DNA of 64,000 nucleotides from Bacteroidota bacterium (lineage in GTDB: Bacteria; Bacteroidota; Bacteroidia; Chitinophagales; Chitinophagaceae). The notes beneath the pieces are model-generated. The model searched no databases, was not told the DNA's origin, and worked only from the letters and a program-made list of their open reading frames with translations. The DNA is taken from NCBI GenBank assembly GCA_018266555.1, contig JAFEAF010000009.1, positions 1 through 64,000 of the forward strand. The letters run 5' to 3'. This document shows positions 49,636 through 58,066 of this stretch, in pieces. A program made the position numbers and the translations under genes. Numbering within the stretch: the first letter of the stretch is position 1; each line of letters opens with the position of its first letter.

Positions 49636-50337
49636 TATCATATTTTTCATAGCTTATTGGCTTTATTGACCTGCCAAAAAATTTGTAAGCTTCACATTAA
49701 AAACATTTTGAAAGCAAGAGTGGAGTTAAAGTTTCCCATGTCATATTAAAATATTCGAAAACGCTCTGTGACAGTTTTGAAAGCTACTTTTCAAAACGGG
49801 TCATAAGGAAGATATTTAATATATCCTTCCGGCTGAGGTGGCAACAACCAGTTTTCAAAAGGAAGTGCAGCTTCTTTTTCTTCTGCTTTACTCTTTACAA
49901 TAACTTCCTGCTTTGTTGGTTCTTTCAACCGGGGAACCATGGTTGTCACAGAAATCATTTTAATATTAGTTGGCTTTACTGAAACAAGTACTGTATCGTT
50001 CAGATTTTCTATCATTGGCAAATATTTATCAGAAAATTTTATGCCATTACAATATTGTCAGTCAAAATTTATTTTTAAAAGAAATTAATGGAAAGTTATT
50101 TCAACAGGCAAAGGTTACATTAAATTTTTAACATGAATGTCATTTAACTGTAAACGGCACACTCGCTGTTTCAATTTTTTGGAGTTTACAATTGTTAGTT
50201 GATATTAAAAATTTCAGCAGGGTAAAAATTACTTGTAAAAATCTGGAAGCTTTAAAGCAGATGCTGAATGATAATATTTATCAGCGGCAGACACACAATC
50301 AGGATAGTTTTAAATTATTGGGAGGGTTTGTTCAGGC
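49636..50337. other. Low-coding-density spacer with one possible small gene
   Basis: About 700 bp between the HAD gene and glyS (convergent). It holds a possible 76-codon minus-strand gene (49791-50021), an inverted repeat with 9-bp arms GTTTTGAAA/TTTCAAAAC (49774-49797) overlapping that gene's stop, and a 60-codon plus-strand frame (50192-50374, TTG start) that runs into the glyS 3' end and which I do not call. Nothing else was recognised. Confidence 0.5.
49791..50021 (-). CDS. Possible small hypothetical protein
   Basis: 76 codons (an ATG two codons in is equally possible). The composition looks protein-like, with a Pro-rich end (PFENWLLPPQPEGYIKYLPYDPF) and a charged middle, but no signal peptide, domain or family is recognised. 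The stop overlaps a hairpin. It could equally be a chance frame in an AT-rich spacer. Confidence 0.4.
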   Translation of the reverse strand: MPMIENLNDTVLVSVKPTNIKMISVTTMVPRLKEPTKQEVIVKSKAEEKEAALPFENWLLPPQPEGYIKYLPYDPF

Positions 50338-51846
50338 TTATATTATAGAACCCGCTACAATTTTCTTCACCTGATCAGCAGGAATTCTTTCCTGTTGCAT
50401 CGTGTCCCTATGGCGAATGGTGACCGTATTATCTTCCTTGGTTTGTTGATCAACTGTCACGCAGAATGGAGTGCCGATAGCATCCATTCTCCTGTATCGT
50501 TTACCAATCGTATCTTTTTCTTCATAAAAACACCGGAATGAGGATTTGCAATCATCCATAATTTTCCGGGCAATTTCCGGAAGGCCGTCTTTTTTTACCA
50601 AAGGTAATATGGCCAGTTTCACCGGGGCTAAAGATGGAGGAAATTTCAGTACTACCCGGCTGTCTTGTTTTTCGGAAGTACTCAAATCTTCTTCAGTGTA
50701 TGCTTCACTCATCACCAATAAAAACATCCTGTCCAGGCCAATAGAGGTTTCAATCACATAGGGAATATAATTTCCATACGGTTTGCCGGTAGCCGGATCC
50801 ACGTCATTATCGAAATACTGCATTTTCTTTTTGCTGTATTCCTGGTGATTTTTCAAATCAAAATCTGTACGGGAATGAATGCCTTCCACTTCTTTGAACC
50901 CGATGGGAAATTCATATTCAATATCACAAGCTGCATCGGCATAATGCGCCAGCTTTACATGATCGTGAAAACGATATTTATCATTTGAAATGCCAAGACT
51001 GAGATGCCAGTTCATCCTTGTTTCCTTCCATCGTTCGTACCATTCTTTTTGTGTGCCGGGGCGAATGAAGAATTGCATCTCCATTTGTTCAAACTCCCGC
51101 ATACGAAATATAAATTGACGAGCAACGATCTCATTCCGGAATGCTTTACCAATTTGTGCAATGCCGAAAGGAATTTTCATTCTTCCGGATTTCTGCACAT
51201 TCAAAAAATTCACAAAAATACCCTGGGCTGTTTCCGGTCTTAAGTAAACAATATTGGCCAGCCCATTTTCTTCAGGACCCTTTTCCGAAGATTCTGTTGA
51301 GCCAAACTCCGTTGAAAACATCAAATTGAATTGGCGGATATCAGTCCAGTTACAAGTGCCGCTGATAGAGCATTTTATTTTATTATCAACGATCAGTTTT
51401 TTTAAGCTCTCAAAATCATCTTTAGCCAATAATGAATTCATCTCATCAAGCAATTGCTCCGCTTCCTGTATTTTGCTTTCAGCGTTCAGCTTTTGAGCAT
51501 AATCCTCTATCAGATGATCTACCCGGTATCTTTTCTTGCTGTCCTTGTTGTCAATCATTGGGTCGTTGAAATTGTCAACATGTCCCGAAGCTTTCCACGT
51601 TGTTGGGTGCATGAAAATAGCCGCATCAATTCCGATGATGTTCTCATGCATCTGGGTCATGCTCTTCCACCAATAGTCTTTTATGTTTTTTTTCAGTTCG
51701 CTGCCCCATTGGCCATAATCATACACGGCCTGCAGCCCGTCATAGATTTCACTGCCAGGAAATACAAATCCATACTCTTTACAATGGGAGATTATTGACT
51801 GGAATTTGCTTGTTGAAGATTCATGTTTTTTGGAATCATTTGCCAT
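50338..51846 (-). CDS. glyS: Glycyl-tRNA synthetase (dimeric class II)
   Basis: 502 residues. Attaches glycine to tRNA-Gly. The alpha2-type enzyme is identified by GFVFPGSEIYDGLQAVYDYGQWG at the N-terminus, class II motif 2 (AFRNEIVARQFIFRMREFEQMEMQFF), motif 3 (PYVIETSIGLDRMFL) and a C-terminal anticodon-binding domain (LAPVKLAILPLVKKDG, KRYRRMDAIGTPFCVTVD). It is not the heterotetrameric alpha2beta2 form. A long insert (about 90-210) with SGTCNWTDIRQFNLMF is typical. Confidence 0.97.
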   Translation of the reverse strand: MANDSKKHESSTSKFQSIISHCKEYGFVFPGSEIYDGLQAVYDYGQWGSELKKNIKDYWWKSMTQMHENIIGIDAAIFMHPTTWKASGHVDNFNDPMIDNKDSKKRYRVDHLIEDYAQKLNAESKIQEAEQLLDEMNSLLAKDDFESLKKLIVDNKIKCSISGTCNWTDIRQFNLMFSTEFGSTESSEKGPEENGLANIVYLRPETAQGIFVNFLNVQKSGRMKIPFGIAQIGKAFRNEIVARQFIFRMREFEQMEMQFFIRPGTQKEWYERWKETRMNWHLSLGISNDKYRFHDHVKLAHYADAACDIEYEFPIGFKEVEGIHSRTDFDLKNHQEYSKKKMQYFDNDVDPATGKPYGNYIPYVIETSIGLDRMFLLVMSEAYTEEDLSTSEKQDSRVVLKFPPSLAPVKLAILPLVKKDGLPEIARKIMDDCKSSFRCFYEEKDTIGKRYRRMDAIGTPFCVTVDQQTKEDNTVTIRHRDTMQQERIPADQVKKIVAGSII

Positions 51847-51870
51847 AGCGGCAAAGGTAAATAAGAATTA

Positions 51871-52572
51871 TTACTGAATAGCAGTAAGTAATTTAACAAG
51901 GTCTTCTTTTTTAAAATAGTTTACTGAGTTGGAAGTTAAATATTTTTCCAGTTGCGCTCTTCTATTTTCCGTGGCAGCTTTCTGAACGTTTTTCTTTGTG
52001 GCAAGTCTATAAACTCCATTTTTATCACTGATATAATAATTTGAAACTTTCTTCATTATAGTTTTCTCCTGCATAACTAGATCCTTGGTACCCACTCCGT
52101 TTTGTGGTATTTCTTTAAACTGATCAATGGACACTCCTGAAGTTTCAACACCCATTGCTCCAATCTTTTTTATATCAGCAATTCCAAAAAATGTTCGTTC
52201 AGCCAGTTCTAAACCACCATATGTACCAAGTTTGTGAAAGTATTTATTATCGGCATAACAAAAAGTGTCCTGATCTATGACGAATCGTTTAAATTCTAAT
52301 GGATTCGCAATAGCCAATGTATCCCCTTTTTCATTTATAAATAACATTTCATCGTATAAATAATTGTAATTAAGCATTACAGCCCCTGTTCTTCCATCAA
52401 CGAACCAAGCCAGCCCTTTTATAAAATTTTTTGAAAAATATTGAGCTGAATCCGGGATAGCCTGTACTAATTTTTCGCCGGGGTTTATGGTGAACAAGCC
52501 ATCGGCTTGTGCTAAAATATTACTTATTGTAGTTGTTAAAAAAACTGAAAATAGAATAATCATTTTTTTCAT
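51871..52572 (-). CDS. Exported protein of unknown function
   Basis: 233 residues with a signal peptide (MKKMIILFSVFLTTTISNILAQ). The mature part begins with a beta-rich region (GLAWFVDGRTGAVMLNYNYLYDEMLFINEKGDTLAI) resembling small periplasmic proteins often found as singletons in Chitinophagaceae. The C-terminal quarter is Lys-rich and helical (YFKKEDLVKLLTAIQ). No catalytic motif or sorting domain. 24 bp upstream of glyS on the same strand, perhaps co-transcribed. Confidence 0.75.
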   Translation of the reverse strand: MKKMIILFSVFLTTTISNILAQADGLFTINPGEKLVQAIPDSAQYFSKNFIKGLAWFVDGRTGAVMLNYNYLYDEMLFINEKGDTLAIANPLEFKRFVIDQDTFCYADNKYFHKLGTYGGLELAERTFFGIADIKKIGAMGVETSGVSIDQFKEIPQNGVGTKDLVMQEKTIMKKVSNYYISDKNGVYRLATKKNVQKAATENRRAQLEKYLTSNSVNYFKKEDLVKLLTAIQ

Positions 52573-53152
52573 AACTGTAAATTTTAAATTAAATCATACT
52601 GTTAGGATAAAACAATTTAATGAACTGAAAAGTTAAGAAATTTTTTTGGAGTAAAGATTCCATTTTTTGAAACTCGCCGACCTGCTTAAACCTATCCGGA
52701 GTAAGATTATTTTCAGTTTTATATCATCTCAATGCACTCCGCATTGAATAAATTTCTATGATGGCCTGATACAACCATTCCCCAGGTATTTTTCCAAGCT
52801 ACAACTTTATTGGAAGATCTTTTATAAGCAGAGGTGTGTGAGTCATTTTTTATTGAATCCAAGGGTATTCAAAAAATTTCAGTTCATAACATCTGCTTTG
52901 TATTTACTTTAATGGTCAATTTTATTAAACATTCTACAAAGTTGTATTGCGTCAACTACGGATTCTTGATGATAATATTACCTTTCTTTAAAATAATTGG
53001 TGAGCAGCTATACATCAGAAGGCTTTAAAAGAACAACAAAATCATTTGTATATCTGCGAGAAACTTGAATACTCATTGCCATGCTGCCAGAATGCATGTA
53101 TGGGAACTGATACTTCTCAAAAAATTTAATTATTTCTTTCAGAAACTCAATT
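52573..53152. other. Spacer of 580 bp holding gene debris
   Basis: Between the exported-protein gene and the MazG-like gene, both on the minus strand. It contains a nucleotidyltransferase pseudogene (next entry). In addition, 52719-52850 reads on the minus strand as an open stretch without a start codon that ends in TWGMVVSGHHRNLFNAECIE and a stop; this may be further debris of the same or another lost gene. No intact gene was found. Confidence 0.55.
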
Positions 53153-53160
53153 TTAGTTTT
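52879..53160 (-). pseudogene. Decayed nucleotidyltransferase (AbiEii/MNT-like) gene
   Basis: One minus-strand frame gives a continuous match to a small nucleotidyltransferase family: a helix FLKEIIKFFEKYQFPYM, then HSGSMAMS (the GS active-site motif), a RRYTNDFVVLL stretch corresponding to the metal-binding D-x-D strand, then NYFKER, YYHQESVVDAI and RMFNKIDH followed by SKYKADV. It is interrupted by in-frame stops at 53008-53010, 52978-52980, 52909-52911 and 52879-52881, and has no start codon. The 5' end overlaps the MazG-like gene. Intact relatives are often toxin halves of toxin-antitoxin or abortive-infection pairs. Family assignment rests on my memory of the pattern. Confidence 0.7.
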
Positions 53161-53482
53161 TCAGCTTTTTATTTTGTTGATGCCGTTTTGCATCTCTTCT
53201 TGTTTTCTTTTCAAAATTTTTAATTAATGCTTCAGAAAGGTCAACCCCTGTTTGATTCGCTAAACAAAGCAAAACCCATAGCACATCCGCCATTTCATCT
53301 CCCAGGTCCTTTGCTTTTTCGCTTTCTTTAAAAGATTGATCCCCGTATTTGCGGGCTATGATTCGGGCCAACTCCCCTACTTCTTCGGTTAAGATCGCCA
53401 TATTGGTCAGTTCGCTGAAATACCGGACTCCAATGGTTTTGATCCATTGATCCACCCGCTGCTGGGCTTCCTGAATAGTCAT
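53153..53482 (-). CDS. MazG-like nucleotide pyrophosphohydrolase
   Basis: 109 residues from the ATG at 53482; an upstream in-frame ATG at 53518 adds a Lys-rich leader without family support. All-alpha NTP pyrophosphatase fold: LTEEVGELARIIARKYG supplies the ExxE metal motif, and KDLGDEMADVLWVLLCLAN supplies the second acidic ExxD. Such enzymes hydrolyse non-canonical or excess NTPs/dNTPs to NMP and pyrophosphate. Single-domain MazG-like type (iMazG/RS21-C6 branch). Confidence 0.88.
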   Translation of the reverse strand: MTIQEAQQRVDQWIKTIGVRYFSELTNMAILTEEVGELARIIARKYGDQSFKESEKAKDLGDEMADVLWVLLCLANQTGVDLSEALIKNFEKKTRRDAKRHQQNKKLKN

Positions 53483-53607
53483 AAAATAAATTTTTACTTT
53501 TTTTTTGCAATATAGCACGATTATTGCCGTTCTACTCCTCCCGTCCCAAAGATCCTACTCTGTGAAAGCAGTTAATCACCATTTATGAAACGTAATTTGA
53601 TTATTCT

Positions 53608-53973
53608 ATGATCCGCCTTTTATCACGTTGTGTACTGGTATTTATTATTTGTGCTGTATTCATCTCCCCGCTCTATGCCCAGGGCGACGATCCCGGCCCG
53701 GGTAAAAACAAACCTGCTACAGAAAAAAAAGCTGCCAAGCCTTTCAAAATTCTCACATCCGGAAAACAAATCACCGTAAAAAGCACTGATAATGACAACA
53801 CCCTGAAACAAATATTAGTGTGGACTTCCAGCGGGAATCGTATAGTAGAACAACATGAACTGGATGTACCTTCTTTTGATTTCTCGGTTTCTGGTATTAA
53901 TGAGAAAATTTTTTTTATGCTGGTAGAATTCAAAGATGGGAAACGATTTTCGGAAAAGATCGGGGTTCGGTAA
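53608..53973 (+). CDS. Small exported protein of unknown function
   Basis: 121 residues, signal peptide MIRLLSRCVLVFIICAVFISPLYAQ, a short Lys/Pro-rich linker (PGPGKNKPATEKKAAK), then a beta-rich domain of about 75 residues (ILVWTSSGNRIVEQHELD...FFMLVEFKDGKRFSEKIGVR) that resembles a T9SS-type sorting domain or a small Ig-like module in outline but lacks the usual YPNP start. Convergent with dtd, 15 bp apart. Confidence 0.72.
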   Translation: MIRLLSRCVLVFIICAVFISPLYAQGDDPGPGKNKPATEKKAAKPFKILTSGKQITVKSTDNDNTLKQILVWTSSGNRIVEQHELDVPSFDFSVSGINEKIFFMLVEFKDGKRFSEKIGVR

Positions 53974-53988
53974 AAGCATAAATCCGTG

Positions 53989-54441
53989 TTATTCCCTGTT
54001 CTTCGTATCTATCAAAATAGTCACCGGTCCATCATTCAATAATTCCACATTCATATCAGCGCCGAAGATCCCTGTTTTCACATCTTTTTCCAGGTCGTAT
54101 GTTAATTGCTTTAAAAATTTTTCATAAAGAGGAATAGCAAGTTCTGGTTTACTTGCTTTGATATAGGACGGCCGGTTTCCTTTTTTTGTAGAAGCATGTA
54201 ATGTAAACTGGCTCACAACAAGAATATCCCCCTGTATATCCTTTATTGAAACATTCATTACCCTGTTGAGATCATCAAAGATCCGGAGGTTCACAATTTT
54301 ACTGCTTAGCCATTCAATATCTTCCTGCCCATCAGCATCTTCAATGCCTACCAATACCAATAATCCATTACTAATCTGCGAATGAATTTTGTTGTCAACG
54401 GTGACGCTTGCCTTAGTGACTCTTTGTATAACTGCTTTCAT
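53989..54441 (-). CDS. dtd: D-aminoacyl-tRNA deacylase
   Basis: 150 residues, normal length. Hydrolyses D-amino acids (and Gly mischarged on tRNA-Ala) from tRNA, a proofreading step after charging. Start MKAVIQRVTKASVTV, the active-site VSQFTLHA and the cross-subunit Gly-Pro motif in LNDGPVTILID are present. Divergent from arfB, with a 114-bp spacer built partly of heptamers. Confidence 0.95.
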   Translation of the reverse strand: MKAVIQRVTKASVTVDNKIHSQISNGLLVLVGIEDADGQEDIEWLSSKIVNLRIFDDLNRVMNVSIKDIQGDILVVSQFTLHASTKKGNRPSYIKASKPELAIPLYEKFLKQLTYDLEKDVKTGIFGADMNVELLNDGPVTILIDTKNRE

Positions 54442-54455
54442 TGGTTTAAATATTT

Positions 54456-54490
54456 CCGGTTACAGGAAACCAGTTTCCTGTTGCCGGCAA
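54456..54490. repeat. Heptamer array with embedded palindrome between dtd and arfB
   Basis: Five in-phase 7-base units of C-initial type (CCGGTTA, CAGGAAA and so on). Within it, ACAGGAAAC and GTTTCCTGT form a 9-bp inverted repeat (54462-54481, 2-base loop). Two further units of the same kind (CCGGAAA, CCAGCAA) sit at 54541-54554, one base before the arfB ATG. Confidence 0.6.
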
Positions 54491-54555
54491 CCCCCATAAA
54501 GATATATCCATTTAACTTCGATTGTATCTTTGAACATTAACCGGAAACCAGCAAC

Positions 54556-54960
54556 ATGGCCGACTTTTCATCTGAAATAAATTTCCAAACAACCCGCAGC
54601 GGAGGCCGGGGTGGGCAAAACGTCAATAAAGTGGAAACAGCGGTTATTGCATCTTTTCATATTGATACCTCTCAACTATTGCATGAAGAACAAAAACTAT
54701 TATTGAAAGAAAAATTATCTAACCGGATCAATGCAGAAGGATTCTTGCAGGTAAAGTCTCAAACACACCGGACCCAACTGGCAAACAAAGAGGAAGCAAT
54801 TCAAAAAATAAATATGCTTATTCAAATAGCATTGCAGAAAAAGAAACCACGTATTGCCACCAAAATGAGTAAAGCAACAAAAGAAAAAAGAATGGAATCC
54901 AAAAAAAGAAAATCAGAAATAAAATCAGGCCGTAAAAAATTCAAACCCGGAGATTACTGA
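54556..54960 (+). CDS. arfB: ArfB, alternative ribosome-rescue peptidyl-tRNA hydrolase
   Basis: 134 residues. Releases peptides from ribosomes stalled at mRNA ends without a stop codon. The release-factor catalytic loop GGQ is at residues 19-21 (SGGRGGQNVNKVETAV). The basic C-terminal tail (KKPRIATKMSKATKEKRMESKKRKSEIKSGRKK pattern, Lys/Arg-rich from about 95) is what inserts into the mRNA channel. Distinguished from RF1/RF2 by length and lack of codon-recognition domains. The 3' end overlaps the convergent gene by 7 bp. Confidence 0.95.
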   Translation: MADFSSEINFQTTRSGGRGGQNVNKVETAVIASFHIDTSQLLHEEQKLLLKEKLSNRINAEGFLQVKSQTHRTQLANKEEAIQKINMLIQIALQKKKPRIATKMSKATKEKRMESKKRKSEIKSGRKKFKPGDY

Positions 54961-55622
54961 TCATTTGATTTTCGTTTGCCTTTCAGGTTTTCCAACAATA
55001 CTTTCTGGTTCTCGATATCTTTTTGAGCATCTTCCTGGTTCTTGGCATTCTTCTTCAAATCATCCTGCAGGTTCTTTATTTTCTTTTCCATACTTCCCTG
55101 GTCGTCTTTGAGGTTTTTTAGTTTTTTCTCAGCTTTGACCACTATATCTTCCTGGTCCTTGATCTGCAGTTCCAGGTTAGCAGCCTCCACATCCGGCTGC
55201 AGGCTTTCCAGAAAATTTTTTACTCTTGATACATCTGAAGATTCGAACGTTTTGGAAGCATCATCACCATCTTTATTTACGATCATATATAATACAGAAG
55301 CGTCTTTATCTTTGCGGCTTTTTTGCTCCACTTTTATGATATAGTCCATGGCATTGTCGCTGATATCTGAAATGCGGGCTGATTTGAATACGATAAACCC
55401 TTTATCTCTGTTGAACAATCCTTTTTCGGTTTTGCCTTTAGCCCCCATCTTTTCAATTTTGGAAACGATGGCATTTTCCAGCGCCTCAGCAGGATAGGGA
55501 TAGTCTATGGTATATGCATTCTGTTTTTTCTTATCGTACTCAATGGTAGATTCATACGCCTGGCCATATACAACAGACAAGAAACAGGTAGTAACTACCA
55601 GGAAAAGGAGCCCTCTTATCAT
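54954..55622 (-). CDS. Exported coiled-coil protein of unknown function
   Basis: 222 residues from the ATG at 55622, which starts the signal peptide (MIRGLLFLVVTTCFLSVVYGQ); an ATG seven codons upstream is less likely. A globular part (about 22-150; YPYPAEALENAIVSKIEKMGAKGK, VFKSARISDIS) is followed by a long coiled coil (about 155-222) rich in Glu, Asp, Lys and Leu. No enzyme motif. The overlap with arfB at the 3' ends leaves no room for a terminator. Confidence 0.75.
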   Translation of the reverse strand: MIRGLLFLVVTTCFLSVVYGQAYESTIEYDKKKQNAYTIDYPYPAEALENAIVSKIEKMGAKGKTEKGLFNRDKGFIVFKSARISDISDNAMDYIIKVEQKSRKDKDASVLYMIVNKDGDDASKTFESSDVSRVKNFLESLQPDVEAANLELQIKDQEDIVVKAEKKLKNLKDDQGSMEKKIKNLQDDLKKNAKNQEDAQKDIENQKVLLENLKGKRKSNDQ

Positions 55623-55806
55623 AATAAAAAATTTTGGTTCCAAAGATAAGGCAATTCAAAAAAAGCTGCAGATTTCAAATGCCTCGTGAAGCTCCTTTTA
55701 TGCCTTATAAAAGTTAAAAAATAAAAGACCCTCACACTCATTCGTCTTTTCAAAGACAGACAATTACTTTTGTCCTGCATTCGAAGCCAAAATAAATATC
55801 TAATCC

Positions 55807-57318
55807 TTGAGCGGTATTAAAAATTTAGCGGGTCAAACGGTTTGGTATGGGGCCAGCTCCATTGCAGCTCGTTTTCTTAATTACCTGCTTACTCCCTATC
55901 TTACAGCAAAACTTACCGGCCCTGCTTACGGAGATATGACGTTGGTGTATTCCGCTCTCCCATTTTTAAATGTCATTTTTACCTATGGCCTGGAGACGGC
56001 TTATTTTCGCTACATTCAAAAAAAAGATCAGGAAGAGGATGTATATAATACCGCTACGGTTTCACTCATCATCAGCACCATTTGTTTAACAACACTGCTC
56101 CTCGTTTTCAAAACAGCATTTGCAGACCTGATACGTATTGAACAGCATCCCGAATACATCACATGGAGTGCCTTCATCATTGCATTCGACAGTTTATCAG
56201 CATTAGCATTTGCAAAACTCAGGTATGAGCAACGCCCCATAAAATTTGCAGCTATCCGCATTGCAGGAATACTGATAAATATTGCTGTCGTTTTTTTCTT
56301 CTTATCCGTTTGCCCTAAAATAGAAACAAAACACCCTAACAGTATTTTGCTGTTTCTTTATAATAAAAATCTCGGCGTTGGCTATGTCATTATTGCCAAC
56401 CTTGTTCAGTCAGCAATCACCCTGTTATTATTACGAAAAGAATTTCTTTCTTTCAAATGGAGATTCAATGGCGCTCTTTGGAAACAGATCATGCTCTATT
56501 CCATGCCGTTGATCGTTGCGGGACTTGGAGGTATGATTAATGAAACTTTTGACCGCATCATGCTCGGTTGGTGGTCATCTGCTCCCACAGAAATGGCTGT
56601 TAAATTCCAGGTGGGTACTTATGGCGCCTGTTATAAATTATCTATCTTAATTACATTATTTGTCCAGGCATTTCGCATGGGTGCTGAACCATTTTTTTTC
56701 AAACAGGCACAGGGAGATAACCCGCAAAAGATTTATGCAAGGGTGATGAAATTCTTTGTGATCACTATTTGTCTCATGTTCCTTGTAGTTGCATTGTTTC
56801 TGGATGTCTGGAAATATTTTATACAAAATCCCAAAATGTGGGAAGGCCTGAAAGTGGTGCCAATACTTTTATTGGCCAACATGTTTCTCGGCATTTATTA
56901 TAACCTGTCCATCTGGTACAAGCTTACCAATAAAACCATGGCCGGCGCCTGGATCACTGTAATAGGTGCAGTGGTTACCATTATCATCAACTATTTATTC
57001 ATTCCGAGATTTGGCTATATGGCCTGTGCCTGGGCTACCTTTGTTTGTTATGGCAGCATGATGGTAGTTTCTTTTATCTGGGGGCAAAAAGAGTACCGGG
57101 TGCCTTATGCCTGGAAAAAATTGCTGGCATATATTGTTATTGTCGTCTTACTTTATTTTGTCCATCATCTCTTTATTCAATTAGAATTTAATCGCTGGGT
57201 CAACCGTGGATTTGCTGCTGCGCTCACCGGATCTTTTTTAATCCTTATTTTAAATATTGAAAAGAGGGAGTTTCAGAGATTGCCGGTTGTAGGAAGATTT
57301 TTTAAAAAAGGAAATTAA
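55807..57318 (+). CDS. Polysaccharide flippase (Wzx/MATE-type)
   Basis: 503 residues from a TTG start (no better ATG in frame upstream). About 14 membrane spans. The N-terminus SGIKNLAGQTVWYGASSIAARFLNYLLTPYLT is the common start of Bacteroidota oligosaccharide flippases. GGMINETFDRIMLGWW in span 7 and LTIFVQAFRMGAEPFFFKQA-type motifs also fit the family. It flips lipid-linked glycans across the inner membrane. It is an orphan here, away from a polysaccharide cluster. The stop codon abuts that of the convergent hydrolase gene. Confidence 0.88.
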   Translation: MSGIKNLAGQTVWYGASSIAARFLNYLLTPYLTAKLTGPAYGDMTLVYSALPFLNVIFTYGLETAYFRYIQKKDQEEDVYNTATVSLIISTICLTTLLLVFKTAFADLIRIEQHPEYITWSAFIIAFDSLSALAFAKLRYEQRPIKFAAIRIAGILINIAVVFFFLSVCPKIETKHPNSILLFLYNKNLGVGYVIIANLVQSAITLLLLRKEFLSFKWRFNGALWKQIMLYSMPLIVAGLGGMINETFDRIMLGWWSSAPTEMAVKFQVGTYGACYKLSILITLFVQAFRMGAEPFFFKQAQGDNPQKIYARVMKFFVITICLMFLVVALFLDVWKYFIQNPKMWEGLKVVPILLLANMFLGIYYNLSIWYKLTNKTMAGAWITVIGAVVTIIINYLFIPRFGYMACAWATFVCYGSMMVVSFIWGQKEYRVPYAWKKLLAYIVIVVLLYFVHHLFIQLEFNRWVNRGFAAALTGSFLILILNIEKREFQRLPVVGRFFKKGN

Positions 57319-57963
57319 TCAGTACAACTTCACAAAAGGATTATTCATTTTCTCAAATCCAATCGTTGTCATTGGCCCATGACCCGGATACACTTTGGTT
57401 TCATCCGGCAAAGTGAAAAGTTTGGTTTGAATACTATTGATCAAAGTATCAAAATCGCCGCCCGGAAGATCGGTTCTGCCAATGCTACTATTGAATAATA
57501 CATCTCCCCCGATCACAAAACCTCCGGCTTCATTATAAAAACAAACACTACCCGGAGAATGGCCGGGAGCGAATAATATCTTAAGGTTGTCGTTGCCCAA
57601 TCTGGCCGTTTCCCCTTCTTTCAAAAATATAAGGGGACCTTCATAATTCTCAAATGGCAATTGCCACATCTTCCCGCTCTCAGGCGCAAAATCAAATACC
57701 GGCTTTTCCAATTTATGAATATGCAAAGTCAGCCCCCAGGTATCATGTATAAACTTATTGCCGAAAACATGATCCAAATGGCAATGTGTGTTAAGCAGCA
57801 GGATGGGTTTCAGGTTTGTCTTTTGAAGAAATATTTTTAATTCATCCCTTTCCTCCGGAAAATAACAGCCGGGATCAATAATGCAACACACGTTCTGTTC
57901 GTTATACAAAACATAAGTATTCTCCTGGACGGGATTAAATGTAAATGACTTGACGTTTAACAT
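57319..57963 (-). CDS. Glyoxalase-II-like metallo-beta-lactamase-fold hydrolase
   Basis: 214 residues from the ATG at 57963, which starts the conserved NVKSFTFNPVQENTYVLY strand; a longer frame to 58140 runs into the upstream spacer. The metal motif is HCHLDH at 60-65, with later ligands in GHSPGSVCF, GGDVLFNSSIGRTDLPGGD and VYPGHGPMTT. Related proteins hydrolyse thioesters (hydroxyacylglutathione or bacillithiol analogues) or act in sulfide oxidation. Substrate not fixed. Confidence 0.9.
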   Translation of the reverse strand: MLNVKSFTFNPVQENTYVLYNEQNVCCIIDPGCYFPEERDELKIFLQKTNLKPILLLNTHCHLDHVFGNKFIHDTWGLTLHIHKLEKPVFDFAPESGKMWQLPFENYEGPLIFLKEGETARLGNDNLKILFAPGHSPGSVCFYNEAGGFVIGGDVLFNSSIGRTDLPGGDFDTLINSIQTKLFTLPDETKVYPGHGPMTTIGFEKMNNPFVKLY

Positions 57964-58066
57964 GAACTGTTTTTCGTACTTTAGTTTTTCGGTAATTTGT
58001 TTACCGGATACGAAATTAAAGACGACGGGAAAATAAGCATCAAAAGACACGAAATAGTAAGATTCT

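Noticed and set aside
50192-50374. 60-codon plus-strand frame with a TTG start running into the glyS 3' end
   Set aside because: Weak start, no recognisable family, and overlap with a certain gene on the other strand. Not enough to call.
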